From contig CALXPS010000009.1 in NCBI GenBank assembly GCA_944390405.1, forward strand, positions 1 through 49,470: a stretch of 49,470 nucleotides of DNA. The letters are read 5' to 3'. This document shows positions 1-8,095 of the stretch, in pieces. Under the pieces are notes generated by a model, which searched no databases, was not told where the DNA came from, and saw only the letters and a list, made by a program, of their open reading frames with translations. The translations under genes were made by a program, and so were the position numbers. Every line of letters begins with the position of its first letter. Within the stretch, counting starts at the first letter, position 1. Source of the DNA: an uncultured Clostridia bacterium (lineage in GTDB: Bacteria > Bacillota > Clostridia > TANB77 > CAG-508).

Positions 1-189
1 GGTGGCGGAATTAGCGGTCAAGCAGGTGCTGTTCGTCATGGTATAGCAAGAGCTTTATTACAAGTTAATTCTGAATTTAGACCAATATTAAAATCAAATG
101 GCTTCTTATCAAGAGATGCTAGAATGAAAGAAAGAAAGAAATACGGTCTTAAAAAAGCAAGAAAAGCACCACAATTTTCAAAAAGATAA
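1..189 (+). CDS. rpsI: 30S ribosomal protein S9, C-terminal part
   Basis: The window opens inside this gene; 62 codons and the TAA stop are present. S9 sits in the small-subunit head and its basic C-terminal tail reaches towards P-site tRNA. The visible part has the family signature [19 protein letters not shown], then [19 protein letters not shown], and it ends in the expected SKR. CGG occurs here only across codon boundaries (GGC GGA, AGC GGT, TAC GGT). rplM would be expected just upstream, outside the window. A terminator follows 24 bases after the stop. Confidence 0.97.
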   Translation, partial: GGGISGQAGAVRHGIARALLQVNSEFRPILKSNGFLSRDARMKERKKYGLKKARKAPQFSKR

Positions 190-212
190 AATCTTTTTTA
201 TACAAAATATAC

Positions 213-250
213 AAACCTCAGAGCTGTTAAGTCTCCTGAGGTTTATTTTT
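213..250 (+). terminator. Rho-independent terminator after rpsI
   Basis: AAACCTCAG at 213-221 pairs perfectly with CTGAGGTTT at 236-244 around a 14-base loop, followed by ATTTTT. This is a standard intrinsic terminator ending the S9 transcript. Confidence 0.85.
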
Positions 251-358
251 AATTCCTAAATTTATGTGTAAAACTATCTCTTACTTAATATTAAAAATAA
301 TTTAAGAGGTGGAATTCTACTTAACATATAAAACTCCCCCTCTTAAATTTATCATATG

Positions 359-601
359 CTATGAAAGTATCGGATCTAAGTTAATGTATTCGATTCTATC
401 CATTATAGAAAGGTTAATCAACAACAGTAATGTTCCAATATCTTCTAAGTAAGAACAACTCCCAATATATTTCCATTTTCCTGTTCCATCCATTACTTGG
501 ATAATGGTTGTAAAAATAAGTGATATAGATCTCGCTTTTCTTGGATTTGTTATCCTTCTTATCCGGTTTTTGGTTTCAATTTCCAATACATACGCTTTCA
601 T
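359..601 (-). CDS. Unrecognised 80-residue ORF containing an in-frame CGG
   Basis: I do not recognise this protein. The start is placed at the ATG (599-601) because AAGGAGGG lies seven to eight bases upstream; a longer reading from 679 has no such site. The product is basic near residues 13-30 (RIRR, NPRKARS) with a short hydrophobic stretch near residue 60. Codon use differs somewhat from its neighbours (AGG, GCG, CGG). Codon 13 is CGG. If CGG causes +1 slippage as in five other genes here, translation would stop at once after MKAYVLEIETKNG. It is therefore either a true arginine use of CGG, a recently acquired or decaying ORF, or a 13-residue peptide. It is flanked by terminators and belongs to no operon. 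Confidence 0.4.
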   Translation of the reverse strand: MKAYVLEIETKNRIRRITNPRKARSISLIFTTIIQVMDGTGKWKYIGSCSYLEDIGTLLLLINLSIMDRIEYINLDPILS

Positions 602-705
602 GCAAAAGCCCTCCTTAATAATTATTTTAAATTCCTGTGAATTTATTAACTTGAAGGATACTAAATTTTTACATAACAATTATACCTCTATTTTACATAA
701 AAAAG

Positions 706-736
706 AACCCTTAAAGCTATGTCTACTTTAAGGGTT
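706..736 (-). terminator. Bidirectional terminator after the DUF1292 gene
   Basis: AACCCTTAAAG (706-716) pairs perfectly with CTTTAAGGGTT (726-736). On the minus strand it follows the DUF1292 stop by a few bases and is followed by CTTTTTT. On the plus strand GTTTTTTT follows as well. Confidence 0.85.
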
Positions 737-741
737 GTTTT

Positions 742-1050
742 TTAATCTACAAAATTAAATTCATCTTTAAACTTATCTTTAAATATTGCAAAAACTGCAT
801 TTAGTATTTCTTGGTCGTCAACTCCTACATAAGATTCTTCATCTTCTGAACCTGTGTCTTCTACTTTTAGAATAACAACTTCGTCTGCATCTTCCTCTTC
901 TTCTACTGGTAAAAGAATTACATATTCCTCTCCACTATATTCAATTAAATCTAAAAATTCAAATTTTACTTCATTTCCATCTTCATCATTTAATATTATT
1001 ATATTGTCTAATTCTTCATCCATTTCTGGTGTATTTTTTTCTAAATCCAT
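742..1050 (-). CDS. DUF1292 family acidic protein (YrzB-like)
   Basis: This is a 102-residue, strongly acidic protein with the DUF1292 pattern: IIILNDEDGNEVKFEFLDLI near residues 17-36, then YVILLPVEEEEDADEVVILK, then a C-terminal helix (QEILNAVFAIF). The family is widespread in Firmicutes and its function is not established; in many genomes it lies near a Holliday-junction resolvase. The ATG at 1050 is chosen because GGAAAGGAG lies just upstream; the longer reading from 1068 would place that site inside the coding sequence. It is transcribed alone here, with its own terminator. Confidence 0.85.
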   Translation of the reverse strand: MDLEKNTPEMDEELDNIIILNDEDGNEVKFEFLDLIEYSGEEYVILLPVEEEEDADEVVILKVEDTGSEDEESYVGVDDQEILNAVFAIFKDKFKDEFNFVD

Positions 1051-1137
1051 ATTATTTCTCCTTTCCAAATTATATATTCTTTATATCACATACTTTTATT
1101 ATTTGCAATAGTTTTAAAAATATTTACAAAAATTCTT

Positions 1138-1149
1138 GTTACCATTCAC
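1138..1149. repeat. Isolated end of the GTTACCATTCA repeat family
   Basis: GTTACCATTCAC is the same terminal motif that bounds the palindromic repeats at 9149-9300, 11146-11179 and 49306. Here only the end seems to survive, between 6S RNA and the DUF1292 gene; the 1115-1235 gap otherwise shows nothing I can name. Confidence 0.4.
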
Positions 1150-1235
1150 AGCTAGTGCCATAAATTCAAGCTAATTTAATCGGAAATTTTATATTTAGTT
1201 GATGAATTAAGTAACTCATGATATCCTTTTATAAT

Positions 1236-1430
1236 TAAAAATTCCCCGCCTTAGCCGTTTTTGATAGAAATTTTAAGGACCTGCTCTTACACAGGTGGGT
1301 GTCTGCCTCAATATTCCTGGGCTTCTTACTACTAGAGCGTGTAAGCTTGCACGCCATACCAAGAGCGGTGGACTCCCTTTCCTTAACTGTTGGTTCTAAA
1401 ATTTCCTCCGTTCGCACTATGCAGGGAAAT
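1236..1430 (-). ncRNA. ssrS: 6S RNA
   Basis: No protein fits here, but the minus strand folds as a long closed rod. TTCCCTGC (1421-1428) pairs with GCGGGGAA (1242-1249) as the closing stem. Inside it GAAATTTTA pairs with TAAAATTTC. Several segments resemble enterobacterial 6S RNA in order: AGTCCACC with AGTCCCCT, AGAAGCC with AGAAGCC, and GACACCCACCTG with GACACATTCACCTTG. The roughly 195-base length and the oligo-U end fit. 6S RNA binds the housekeeping RNA polymerase holoenzyme as a promoter mimic. The identification rests on remembered family features, so exact ends are approximate. Confidence 0.8.
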
Positions 1431-1556
1431 ATTATTAACTTATTTGTATATCTATATTATCATATAATATTCATGTTATCAATTTTATGTGCAGGTAATT
1501 TCTATACTTTTAATTGTTTCTTCTCTATCTATCTCTCTTATGCTTGCTTTTATTCA

Positions 1557-2564
1557 CTAATTTGCTTGGATAGCTGTATTATAGTCTATTAGCTTTTTAT
1601 CATATATGTCATCTCCTGTATAATCTGTTAAATTGTACTTTTCTGCTAATATTTTTGCAAAGTATTTTGAAAGTTTTGTTGCACCTGTTAGGTTTAGATG
1701 TAGTCCTGCATCATATGTGTCTGTTGTATAGTCTATGCCTATTTCCTCTGCTTTTTCTAATAGATTATAATAGTCTATATTGTGTTTTTCTGCGTATTGT
1801 TTGATTTGCTCCTCATATTCGTCATACCAATATGGATACAAGCTTGGTGCTTTTATTAGTACCAATTGTATATTTTTTTGTTTGCATAATTCTGTTATTT
1901 TATCTAAATATTCATAACATTCGCTATTAAACTGATAGCTTGCTAATTTTCGTTTTGTTGGTAAATTTCCTACTGGTTTTATATTTTTATTTATCAAAAA
2001 ACCATTATGCGTAATTTGTTTTGTTTTAAATAAATATTCAAAGTCCTCTCCTGTTAGTTTATCATATCTTGAATGATATCTTAAAATTGGGAATACATAT
2101 GATAAAAACGTTTCTTCTTCTGTCATTGAGGCTTTTATTATTTCTACTTTTTCTTTTGACCATTTCATGTTTTCTATTGTTAGTCTATTATATGCTTCAC
2201 TTACTTCCTGACTTTCTTTTCCATAGCGCATTGAATTTACATTAAATACCACTACTTTTGGCGTTTCATATTTTAGTGTTTCTTTTAATATGTAATAAGA
2301 TTGCCAAATCATTTGTTGTGATGAACCTCTTATGTATGCTTTTATTCCTTCTTGCTCATACATTACCATTGGTGAAAAGTTTGCATATACTTCGCAATCA
2401 CCTATAAATATTACTTCATGGTCTTTGGTCTCATTATAATACTCTCTTATCATACCTCCTTCTACCAAGCTTTCTGCATATTTAGGCTTTAAGAGGATAT
2501 TTAAGAAAATAAATATTAAGATAAATATTATTAAAATCGATATTATTCTTATTGTCTTTTTCAT
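1557..2564 (-). CDS. SGNH/DltD-like membrane-anchored protein, partner of MBOAT
   Basis: 335 residues with an N-terminal membrane anchor (about residues 5-26). The block-I motif reads IFIGDCEVYANFSP (about residues 51-64), where GDSL/SGNH enzymes have GDS; the nucleophile position is thus Cys, not Ser. A C-terminal DAGLHLNLTGATKLSKY motif (about 292-308) supplies the Asp and His of the usual D-x-x-H. It follows an MBOAT acyltransferase by 14 bases, the pairing seen in systems that O-acylate extracellular polymers (DltB/DltD, AlgI/AlgJ-like). I infer that it moves or removes acyl groups on a wall or exopolysaccharide outside the cell. It is the last gene of a four-gene operon. Confidence 0.72.
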   Translation of the reverse strand: MKKTIRIISILIIFILIFIFLNILLKPKYAESLVEGGMIREYYNETKDHEVIFIGDCEVYANFSPMVMYEQEGIKAYIRGSSQQMIWQSYYILKETLKYETPKVVVFNVNSMRYGKESQEVSEAYNRLTIENMKWSKEKVEIIKASMTEEETFLSYVFPILRYHSRYDKLTGEDFEYLFKTKQITHNGFLINKNIKPVGNLPTKRKLASYQFNSECYEYLDKITELCKQKNIQLVLIKAPSLYPYWYDEYEEQIKQYAEKHNIDYYNLLEKAEEIGIDYTTDTYDAGLHLNLTGATKLSKYFAKILAEKYNLTDYTGDDIYDKKLIDYNTAIQAN

Positions 2565-2578
2565 TTTTTCCCTTTCAT

Positions 2579-3829
2579 TTAGAATTTGCTATAAATAAAT
2601 TCAGTTACATTAAATCCTATTCCATATATACCAAATACTAAAATTATTAGTGATAATGTACATATAATTATAAGTTTTTTCTCAGTAGTTTTGTTTTTTA
2701 CTTTTTCTTTATATTTGTTTCCATCAAACTTAATTAGAGCTATTATAGATATCAATAATACAACCCAATCTGCTTTCGCTAGTCCTAAGTTTAAAATATT
2801 ATTACATACTTCTACTAAATTGAAATTTGTAAATATTGATGCTATCATCTCAATTGCTGTGATATTACTATTCCATATAAAGAATGACCATAATATTGAT
2901 ACTATAACAAAATTTATAGTTATATTTATCCATTTATGTTTTGTTTTGTATTTATCTCCAAATAGAACAAAAATTCCATGTATTATACCCCATAGTATAT
3001 AGTTTACTCCATGCCATAAACCTGATACTATAAATGTCATTAATACATTTATGCTTTTCCTAAATTTACCACATCTATTTCCACCTAGTGGTATGTATAT
3101 ATAGTCTTTAAGCCATGTACTTAAAGTTATGTGCCATCTTCTCCAAAATTCTTTGATATTTTCTGCAATAAATGGTGAGTTAAAGTTTTCAGGTAAATTA
3201 ATTCCTAGAATTTTTGAAACTCCAATTACAATATCAATTCCTCCGCTAAAATCGCTATATAGCTGTATTGAGTAAGCAAGCATTGCAAGTAATGCATACC
3301 ATCCATTGTATATTTCTGAATTTCCCGTAATAGTTGTTATAATTATTGATATTCTTCCTGCTATTACTAGCTTTTTAAATAGTCCCCAAAGTATTCTTAT
3401 TCCGCCATTATATAAGTTGTTTAAACTTATTTTTCGTTTTGATTTTAGCTCATTTTTCATTTCATCATATCTGGCAATTGGTCCTATAAAAAGATGTGGT
3501 ATGTACATTATATATAAAGCATAGTCTATTAAGTTTGTTTCATATTCGTATTTCCCTTTATATACATCTACTAGATATGATATTACTTGTAAAGTATAGT
3601 ATGCTACACCTAAAGGTGCAACTATACTTAGGTTTGTATATGGCAGGAATTTTACAAATATTAAAATTCCTGCATTAATTGTTACTGTTATTGCTAGTAT
3701 TTTTTTATTATTTTTTACATGTTTTGCTACAATAAAGCTAGTAAGCATACTAAATAGAATATATATCACATTTGGTATTCCATAACTTAAATATATTGCA
3801 ATACTTATTATTAATAGTATGATGTTCAA
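2579..3829 (-). CDS. MBOAT family membrane O-acyltransferase (AlgI/DltB-like)
   Basis: A 416-residue polytopic membrane protein with the MBOAT core WRRWHITLSTWLKDYIYIPL (about residues 228-247), GGNR after it, and the catalytic-histidine block SGLWHGVNYILWG (about 268-280). Family members carry an acyl group across the membrane to an extracellular polysaccharide or teichoic acid. Translation appears to start at TTG, five bases after AGGAGG. The SGNH-like protein lies 14 bases downstream and the Ig-like/transglutaminase protein 19 bases upstream, so it is part of one envelope operon. The polymer substrate cannot be told from sequence. Confidence 0.88.
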   Translation of the reverse strand: MNIILLIISIAIYLSYGIPNVIYILFSMLTSFIVAKHVKNNKKILAITVTINAGILIFVKFLPYTNLSIVAPLGVAYYTLQVISYLVDVYKGKYEYETNLIDYALYIMYIPHLFIGPIARYDEMKNELKSKRKISLNNLYNGGIRILWGLFKKLVIAGRISIIITTITGNSEIYNGWYALLAMLAYSIQLYSDFSGGIDIVIGVSKILGINLPENFNSPFIAENIKEFWRRWHITLSTWLKDYIYIPLGGNRCGKFRKSINVLMTFIVSGLWHGVNYILWGIIHGIFVLFGDKYKTKHKWINITINFVIVSILWSFFIWNSNITAIEMIASIFTNFNLVEVCNNILNLGLAKADWVVLLISIIALIKFDGNKYKEKVKNKTTEKKLIIICTLSLIILVFGIYGIGFNVTEFIYSKF

Positions 3830-3848
3830 TGTTTCCTCCTATTTGCAG

Positions 3849-5753
3849 TTATTCTGCTGCTGGCCATTTTGTTTTATCCCAACCTATTCCATGTAATCCT
3901 ACGTCATTCCATTTTTCGTCATCTGTTAGTAATCCTAATGTATGATTTACAGATGGGGTTCCATCTAGGTGTCTCCATACTCCCCCAACTTTTACTAAGT
4001 TCCAATAATGTCCTCTATCTAATCTATATATAATTTGATTTTCATATCCTGCTCTATTTAAAACTTGTTGTAATATTACAGCATGAACATAACAGTTTCC
4101 GCTTCCTACTGTTAATCCATACCAAATTGGGTCATCTCCTCCCCAGTTCGAGTTATATCCAATTTGTTCTCTTACTGCTTGTGCTAAGCCTACTGGATCT
4201 TTTCCTGCACAATAATTGTTATAAAATGCATCTAATTTTGCAATTGTATCTTCTTCATTATGTTCTACTGTGATTTTTCTTTTTCTTGTTGTTGTATTTC
4301 CTGTTTCATCTTTTGATGTATATGTCGCATAATATGTTCCTGCTGCAGCTAAATTAACAGCACTAGAATTTACAGTCACTTGGCACCATCCATCTTTGTC
4401 GTCTGTAGCTGAGACACCAGCATAATAGTCTATTGAGCTATTTTTCTTGACAGATATTTCTGTAAGTCCTGATATTACAGGTCCTTCTTCATCAATTTGT
4501 ATTGTTAGTGTTGCTGTTTTTTCTACTTTGTTTCCATTAACATCTACCGCTTCTATTACTATATCTTGTGTTCCAATTTTAGTATAATCAATTTCTGTTT
4601 TCAAAGTAGTGGTTGGTTCCCCAGATATATCTGATACTTTTGTTATAAAACTAGTATAGTCATCTACTTTTTCATCATTATATATAGTAATATTTCTTAG
4701 CTCTAATTCTGGTGGTGTTGTATCTTGTACCTTAATTTTTGATGTATATTCTTTCCCATCATATGTTGCTTTTATTTCATATTCTCCTACAACAGATGTA
4801 TTAACTTTATCTAACTCACTTTGTGGAATTTTATCTCCATCTTGCTCAACATTTAATATCAAATCTTCAAGTTTCAACTCTGTTCCTAATTCTATTGTTA
4901 GTTCTGGTTTAAGCCATGCTATTGTTAATATACACTCTCTAACCGTTTCATTTCCAAAAACATCTTTTACTGATATTTTTATTTTATAATCACCATAATT
5001 ACTTATATCTTCTGGTTTTTCTAAAATAGTAACTATCATTTCAGACAAGTCTGTTTTTTCTACTATAAAATCTTCTGCATTTATTTCATAATCTGTATAT
5101 TTTTTCAAGTCTTGAAATGTTACTTTTGGTGGAGTTGTATCAACAATACTTAAAACTACAGTTTGTTCTTTTCCATTATATGAAAGTACTATTTCTTGTT
5201 CTCCAACTTTGTTTAAATCTACTTGTGATATATCTGTTACAATTTCTGCATTATTCTTATACATAGAATTTACTAAAAACATATCTATGTTAATTTCTTT
5301 AGTTCCTAACTCTATTTTAGCATCTTTAAACTTAGGTCTGAACATTAAATATACAAAAATTCCTACAGCAATTAATATAATTGCAATAATAGTTACGCAA
5401 ATTATTTTCTTTATTTTTTTATTATTATGAGATTTATCCACTACGGTTTCTTTTTTTTCTTCATTTTTATCTTGTTTTTCATCACTGTTTCCTTCTTCTA
5501 ATTCTTTGTTTTTCTGTGTCTCTTCTAATTTTTCGTTCTCTTGTGGTTGTTTTGGTTCTTCTAGTTTTTCGTTTTTCTGTGTTTCTTCTGTTTTTTGGTT
5601 TTCCTGTAATTCTTCTAGTTTTTCATTTTTTTGTGGTTCTTCTAGTTTTTTATCTTTTTCTTGAACTTCTTCTTGCTTTTTGCTTGACTTTTCTTTAAAT
5701 CTTTTTCCTTTTGTATTTTTTTTCTTTCCGTCTTTAAGATTTGATTTTTTCAT
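3849..5753 (-). CDS. Membrane-anchored Ig-like repeat protein with transglutaminase-like domain
   Basis: 634 residues. Residues 1-105 are a Lys/Glu-rich low-complexity segment with repeats of NEKLEE and TQKNEKLEE. One membrane span follows (about 114-136) in the orientation cytoplasm-in. Next come tandem Ig-like/cadherin-like domains of DUF5011 type, each opened by DTTPPK, DTTPPE or EEGPVIS. The C-terminal domain (about 500-634) has a transglutaminase-type triad: Cys554 in GSGNCYVHA, His582 in RGHYWN, Asp597 in HLDGTP. It may crosslink or cut surface peptides. It shares an operon with an MBOAT acyltransferase and a lipoprotein, so an envelope role is likely; the substrate is unknown. Confidence 0.82.
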   Translation of the reverse strand: MKKSNLKDGKKKNTKGKRFKEKSSKKQEEVQEKDKKLEEPQKNEKLEELQENQKTEETQKNEKLEEPKQPQENEKLEETQKNKELEEGNSDEKQDKNEEKKETVVDKSHNNKKIKKIICVTIIAIILIAVGIFVYLMFRPKFKDAKIELGTKEINIDMFLVNSMYKNNAEIVTDISQVDLNKVGEQEIVLSYNGKEQTVVLSIVDTTPPKVTFQDLKKYTDYEINAEDFIVEKTDLSEMIVTILEKPEDISNYGDYKIKISVKDVFGNETVRECILTIAWLKPELTIELGTELKLEDLILNVEQDGDKIPQSELDKVNTSVVGEYEIKATYDGKEYTSKIKVQDTTPPELELRNITIYNDEKVDDYTSFITKVSDISGEPTTTLKTEIDYTKIGTQDIVIEAVDVNGNKVEKTATLTIQIDEEGPVISGLTEISVKKNSSIDYYAGVSATDDKDGWCQVTVNSSAVNLAAAGTYYATYTSKDETGNTTTRKRKITVEHNEEDTIAKLDAFYNNYCAGKDPVGLAQAVREQIGYNSNWGGDDPIWYGLTVGSGNCYVHAVILQQVLNRAGYENQIIYRLDRGHYWNLVKVGGVWRHLDGTPSVNHTLGLLTDDEKWNDVGLHGIGWDKTKWPAAE

Positions 5754-5777
5754 TATTTTCCCTTCCTTTTCTAAGCA

Positions 5778-6299
5778 TTAATTAGTTTTTAAAGTATATT
5801 CAATAGATGTTATCATATCATTTTCTATAATAAAAGATAATTCAACATTACCACTTGTATATGTATATTTTGTTTCTAAAGTTATTGTGTAATTTTCTCC
5901 ATATTTTTCAATCATTTTTTCTTTACTATCTGCAATCTTAACTCCTTCTCCAGTTTCTACTGAATCATCTATGAAATATACAGAATATACTGTATCTTTA
6001 TTATCTATGGTAGCTACTGTTATCTCCATCCCTGAATATGTATATACCTTATCTGTTCCTTCAAATGCACAGCTTGGTATTTCTGAAAATGCAGCTTCTT
6101 CTTCTATAGCATCTTCATTAAACTCTGTACCTGGTGTTACTTCCACTCCATTATACTTTACTGAAAATTTTTCTGTATTTTCAAGTGAGGTTTGAATTGT
6201 TTCCCCTTCTTGTGAATTATTTTGATTATTACATCCTGTTAAAATTAACATTGCTATTATTCCTATAATTACTATAATAAAAATTTTACTTTTGCTCAT
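5778..6299 (-). CDS. Putative lipoprotein, function unknown
   Basis: 173 residues with a lipoprotein signal: a hydrophobic stretch at residues 5-20 and lipobox LTGC, giving Cys23 as the lipidated residue. The mature part is acidic and likely beta-rich, with no family I recognise. It is the first gene of the minus-strand operon running through the transglutaminase-like, MBOAT and SGNH-like genes, with 24 bases to the next start. Its upstream region holds a palindromic repeat (6378-6559). Confidence 0.75.
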   Translation of the reverse strand: MSKSKIFIIVIIGIIAMLILTGCNNQNNSQEGETIQTSLENTEKFSVKYNGVEVTPGTEFNEDAIEEEAAFSEIPSCAFEGTDKVYTYSGMEITVATIDNKDTVYSVYFIDDSVETGEGVKIADSKEKMIEKYGENYTITLETKYTYTSGNVELSFIIENDMITSIEYTLKTN

Positions 6300-6377
6300 T
6301 TTTACCCTCTCCTTCTTTATTATATTATCACAATAATATGTATTTTTTCAACATATTTTTTCAAAAAATTTCTTGAT

Positions 6378-6559
6378 GTTACCAACATATAATCCGCTAA
6401 AAACAGGAATTATATGTTTTTTCTCAAGAAAAAATCAAAAGGTCTATGCAGGTCACGAGTTGAGCAGCAGGCTCTTTGATTATTTTCTTTCGAAAAGAAC
6501 ATATAATTCCTGCTTTTAGCTACAAAGTGCTATCAATTCTTTTAGAGTAAATGGCAACC
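6378..6559. repeat. Palindromic MITE-like repeat, copy A
   Basis: Inverted arms CAGGAATTATATGTTTTTTC (6404-6423) and GAACATATAATTCCTGCTTT (6498-6517) flank a 70-base centre. The outer ends are GTTACC (6378) and the diverged GGCAACC (6553-6559). Copy B at 9149-9300 has the same arms in the opposite orientation but lacks about 45 bases of the centre. No open reading frame lies inside. This fills most of the 6300-6629 gap. Confidence 0.8.
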
Positions 6560-6589
6560 TTGACATTAGTGTTATAATTGTTTTAATTA
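6560..6589 (+). promoter_or_regulatory. Candidate promoter for pncB
   Basis: TTGACA at 6560-6565 is a perfect -35 box directly abutting repeat copy A, with TAATTA about 18 bases downstream as a weak -10. A TATAAT at 6573-6578 is too close to this -35. The position is inferred only from consensus. Confidence 0.3.
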
Positions 6590-6629
6590 AAATATATTAT
6601 ATGCTAAATGTGAAAGGAATGTTTTAGAG

Positions 6630-8066
6630 ATGAATGATAGAAAATTAAGTTTAGTTACAGATTTTTATGAATTAACAATGTCAAATGGATATTTTGAAAA
6701 TAATATGCAAGATACAATTGCCTATTTTGATGTTTTTTTTAGACAAGTCCCAGATAATGGCGGTTATGTTATTTGTAGTGGATTAGAACAAATTATTGAT
6801 TATATAAAAAATTTAAAGTTTGATTCTGACGATATTTCTTATTTAAGAAGTTTAAATAAATTTTCTGATAATTTTTTAGATTATTTATCTCATTTTAAAT
6901 TTACTGGTGATATTTGGGCAATTCCAGAAGGTACAGTAGTTTTCCCTCAAGAGCCTTTAATTACTGTAAGAGCTCCTATTATTGAAGCACAAATTTTAGA
7001 AACGATGATTCTTATGATTATAAATCACCAATGTTTAATTGCAACTAAGTCTAGTAGAATAGTTTCATCTGCTAAAGGACGCCCTGTTATGGAATTTGGT
7101 GCAAGGCGTGCACATTCTGTAGATGCTGCTGTGTTCGGTGCTAGAGCCGCTATTATAGGTGGCTGTGTAGGAACTTCTTGTACATATACTGCTAAAGAAT
7201 TTGATACAGTTGCAAGTGGTACAATGGCACATAGTTTTATTCAAAGTTTTGATTCTGAATATGATGCTTTTAAAGCATATGCAGAAATGTACCCAGATGA
7301 CTGCATACTTCTTATTGATACTTACGATACTATTAATTCTGGTATTGTAAATGCCATTAAAGTTTTTAATGATATATTAATTCCAAAAGGGTTCCGTCCT
7401 AAAGGAGTTAGATTAGATAGTGGGGATTTAGCATATCTTTCAAAAAAAGTTCGTAAAATATTGGATAATGCTGGTTTTGAGGATTGTAAAATCTGTGTAA
7501 GTAATTCTTTAGATGAAAACCTAATTTCTTCTCTACTCGAACAAGGAGCACAAATTGATTCTTTTGGTGTTGGAGAAAATTTAATTACTGCAAAGAGTGA
7601 CCCTGTTTTTGGTGGTGTTTATAAGTTATGTGCATTAGAGAAAGATGGTAAGATAATACCTAAAATTAAGATTTCTGAAAATATTACTAAAATTACTAAT
7701 CCTGGATTTAAAAAAGTTTATAGATTCTATTCAAAAGATACTGGTAAAGCTTTGGCAGATGTTATAACTCTTGATGCTGAAAGTATTCCAACTTCAAATT
7801 ATGTTATATTTGACCCTATTAATCCTTGGAGAAAGAAAACTTTGGTAAATTATAACTATAAGCCTTTGCAAGAGCAAATCTTTAAAAATGGAGAATTAAT
7901 ATATGAAACGCCTTCATTAAATGAAATTTCTAAACATTGCAAAGAAGAATTATCTACACTATGGGATGAGGTGAGACGTCTTAATAATCCACATAAGTAC
8001 TATGTTGACTTGTCTGATAATTTATGGAATTTAAAGAATAATATGTTAAAGCAAAGAGCTAAGTAG
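6630..8066 (+). CDS. pncB: Nicotinate phosphoribosyltransferase
   Basis: 478 residues, the usual length. It makes nicotinate mononucleotide from nicotinate and PRPP (with ATP) in the NAD salvage pathway, in the cytoplasm. The N-terminus TDFYELTMSNGYF and the segment MEFGARRAHSVDAAVFGARAA are family signatures. GVRLDSGDLAYLSKKVR (about 261-277) and SFGVGENLITA (about 312-322) form the phosphate-binding part of the type II PRTase fold. GAAAGG lies upstream of the ATG. It converges on prs, the source of its PRPP substrate, with a shared terminator. Confidence 0.95.
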   Translation: MNDRKLSLVTDFYELTMSNGYFENNMQDTIAYFDVFFRQVPDNGGYVICSGLEQIIDYIKNLKFDSDDISYLRSLNKFSDNFLDYLSHFKFTGDIWAIPEGTVVFPQEPLITVRAPIIEAQILETMILMIINHQCLIATKSSRIVSSAKGRPVMEFGARRAHSVDAAVFGARAAIIGGCVGTSCTYTAKEFDTVASGTMAHSFIQSFDSEYDAFKAYAEMYPDDCILLIDTYDTINSGIVNAIKVFNDILIPKGFRPKGVRLDSGDLAYLSKKVRKILDNAGFEDCKICVSNSLDENLISSLLEQGAQIDSFGVGENLITAKSDPVFGGVYKLCALEKDGKIIPKIKISENITKITNPGFKKVYRFYSKDTGKALADVITLDAESIPTSNYVIFDPINPWRKKTLVNYNYKPLQEQIFKNGELIYETPSLNEISKHCKEELSTLWDEVRRLNNPHKYYVDLSDNLWNLKNNMLKQRAK

Positions 8067-8089
8067 GAATAATCCTTCTTAGCTCTTTG
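8052..8089. terminator. Bidirectional hairpin between pncB and prs
   Basis: CAAAGAGCTAAG (8052-8063) pairs perfectly with CTTAGCTCTTTG (8078-8089). It overlaps the last codons of pncB and lies seven bases from the prs stop. The U tracts are weak, but the position between convergent genes supports termination on both strands. Confidence 0.7.
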
Positions 8090-8095
8090 TTGTGT

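Noticed and set aside
1235-1417. 60-codon minus-strand ORF inside the 6S RNA region
   Set aside because: No ribosome site, and the paired arms fit a structural RNA instead.
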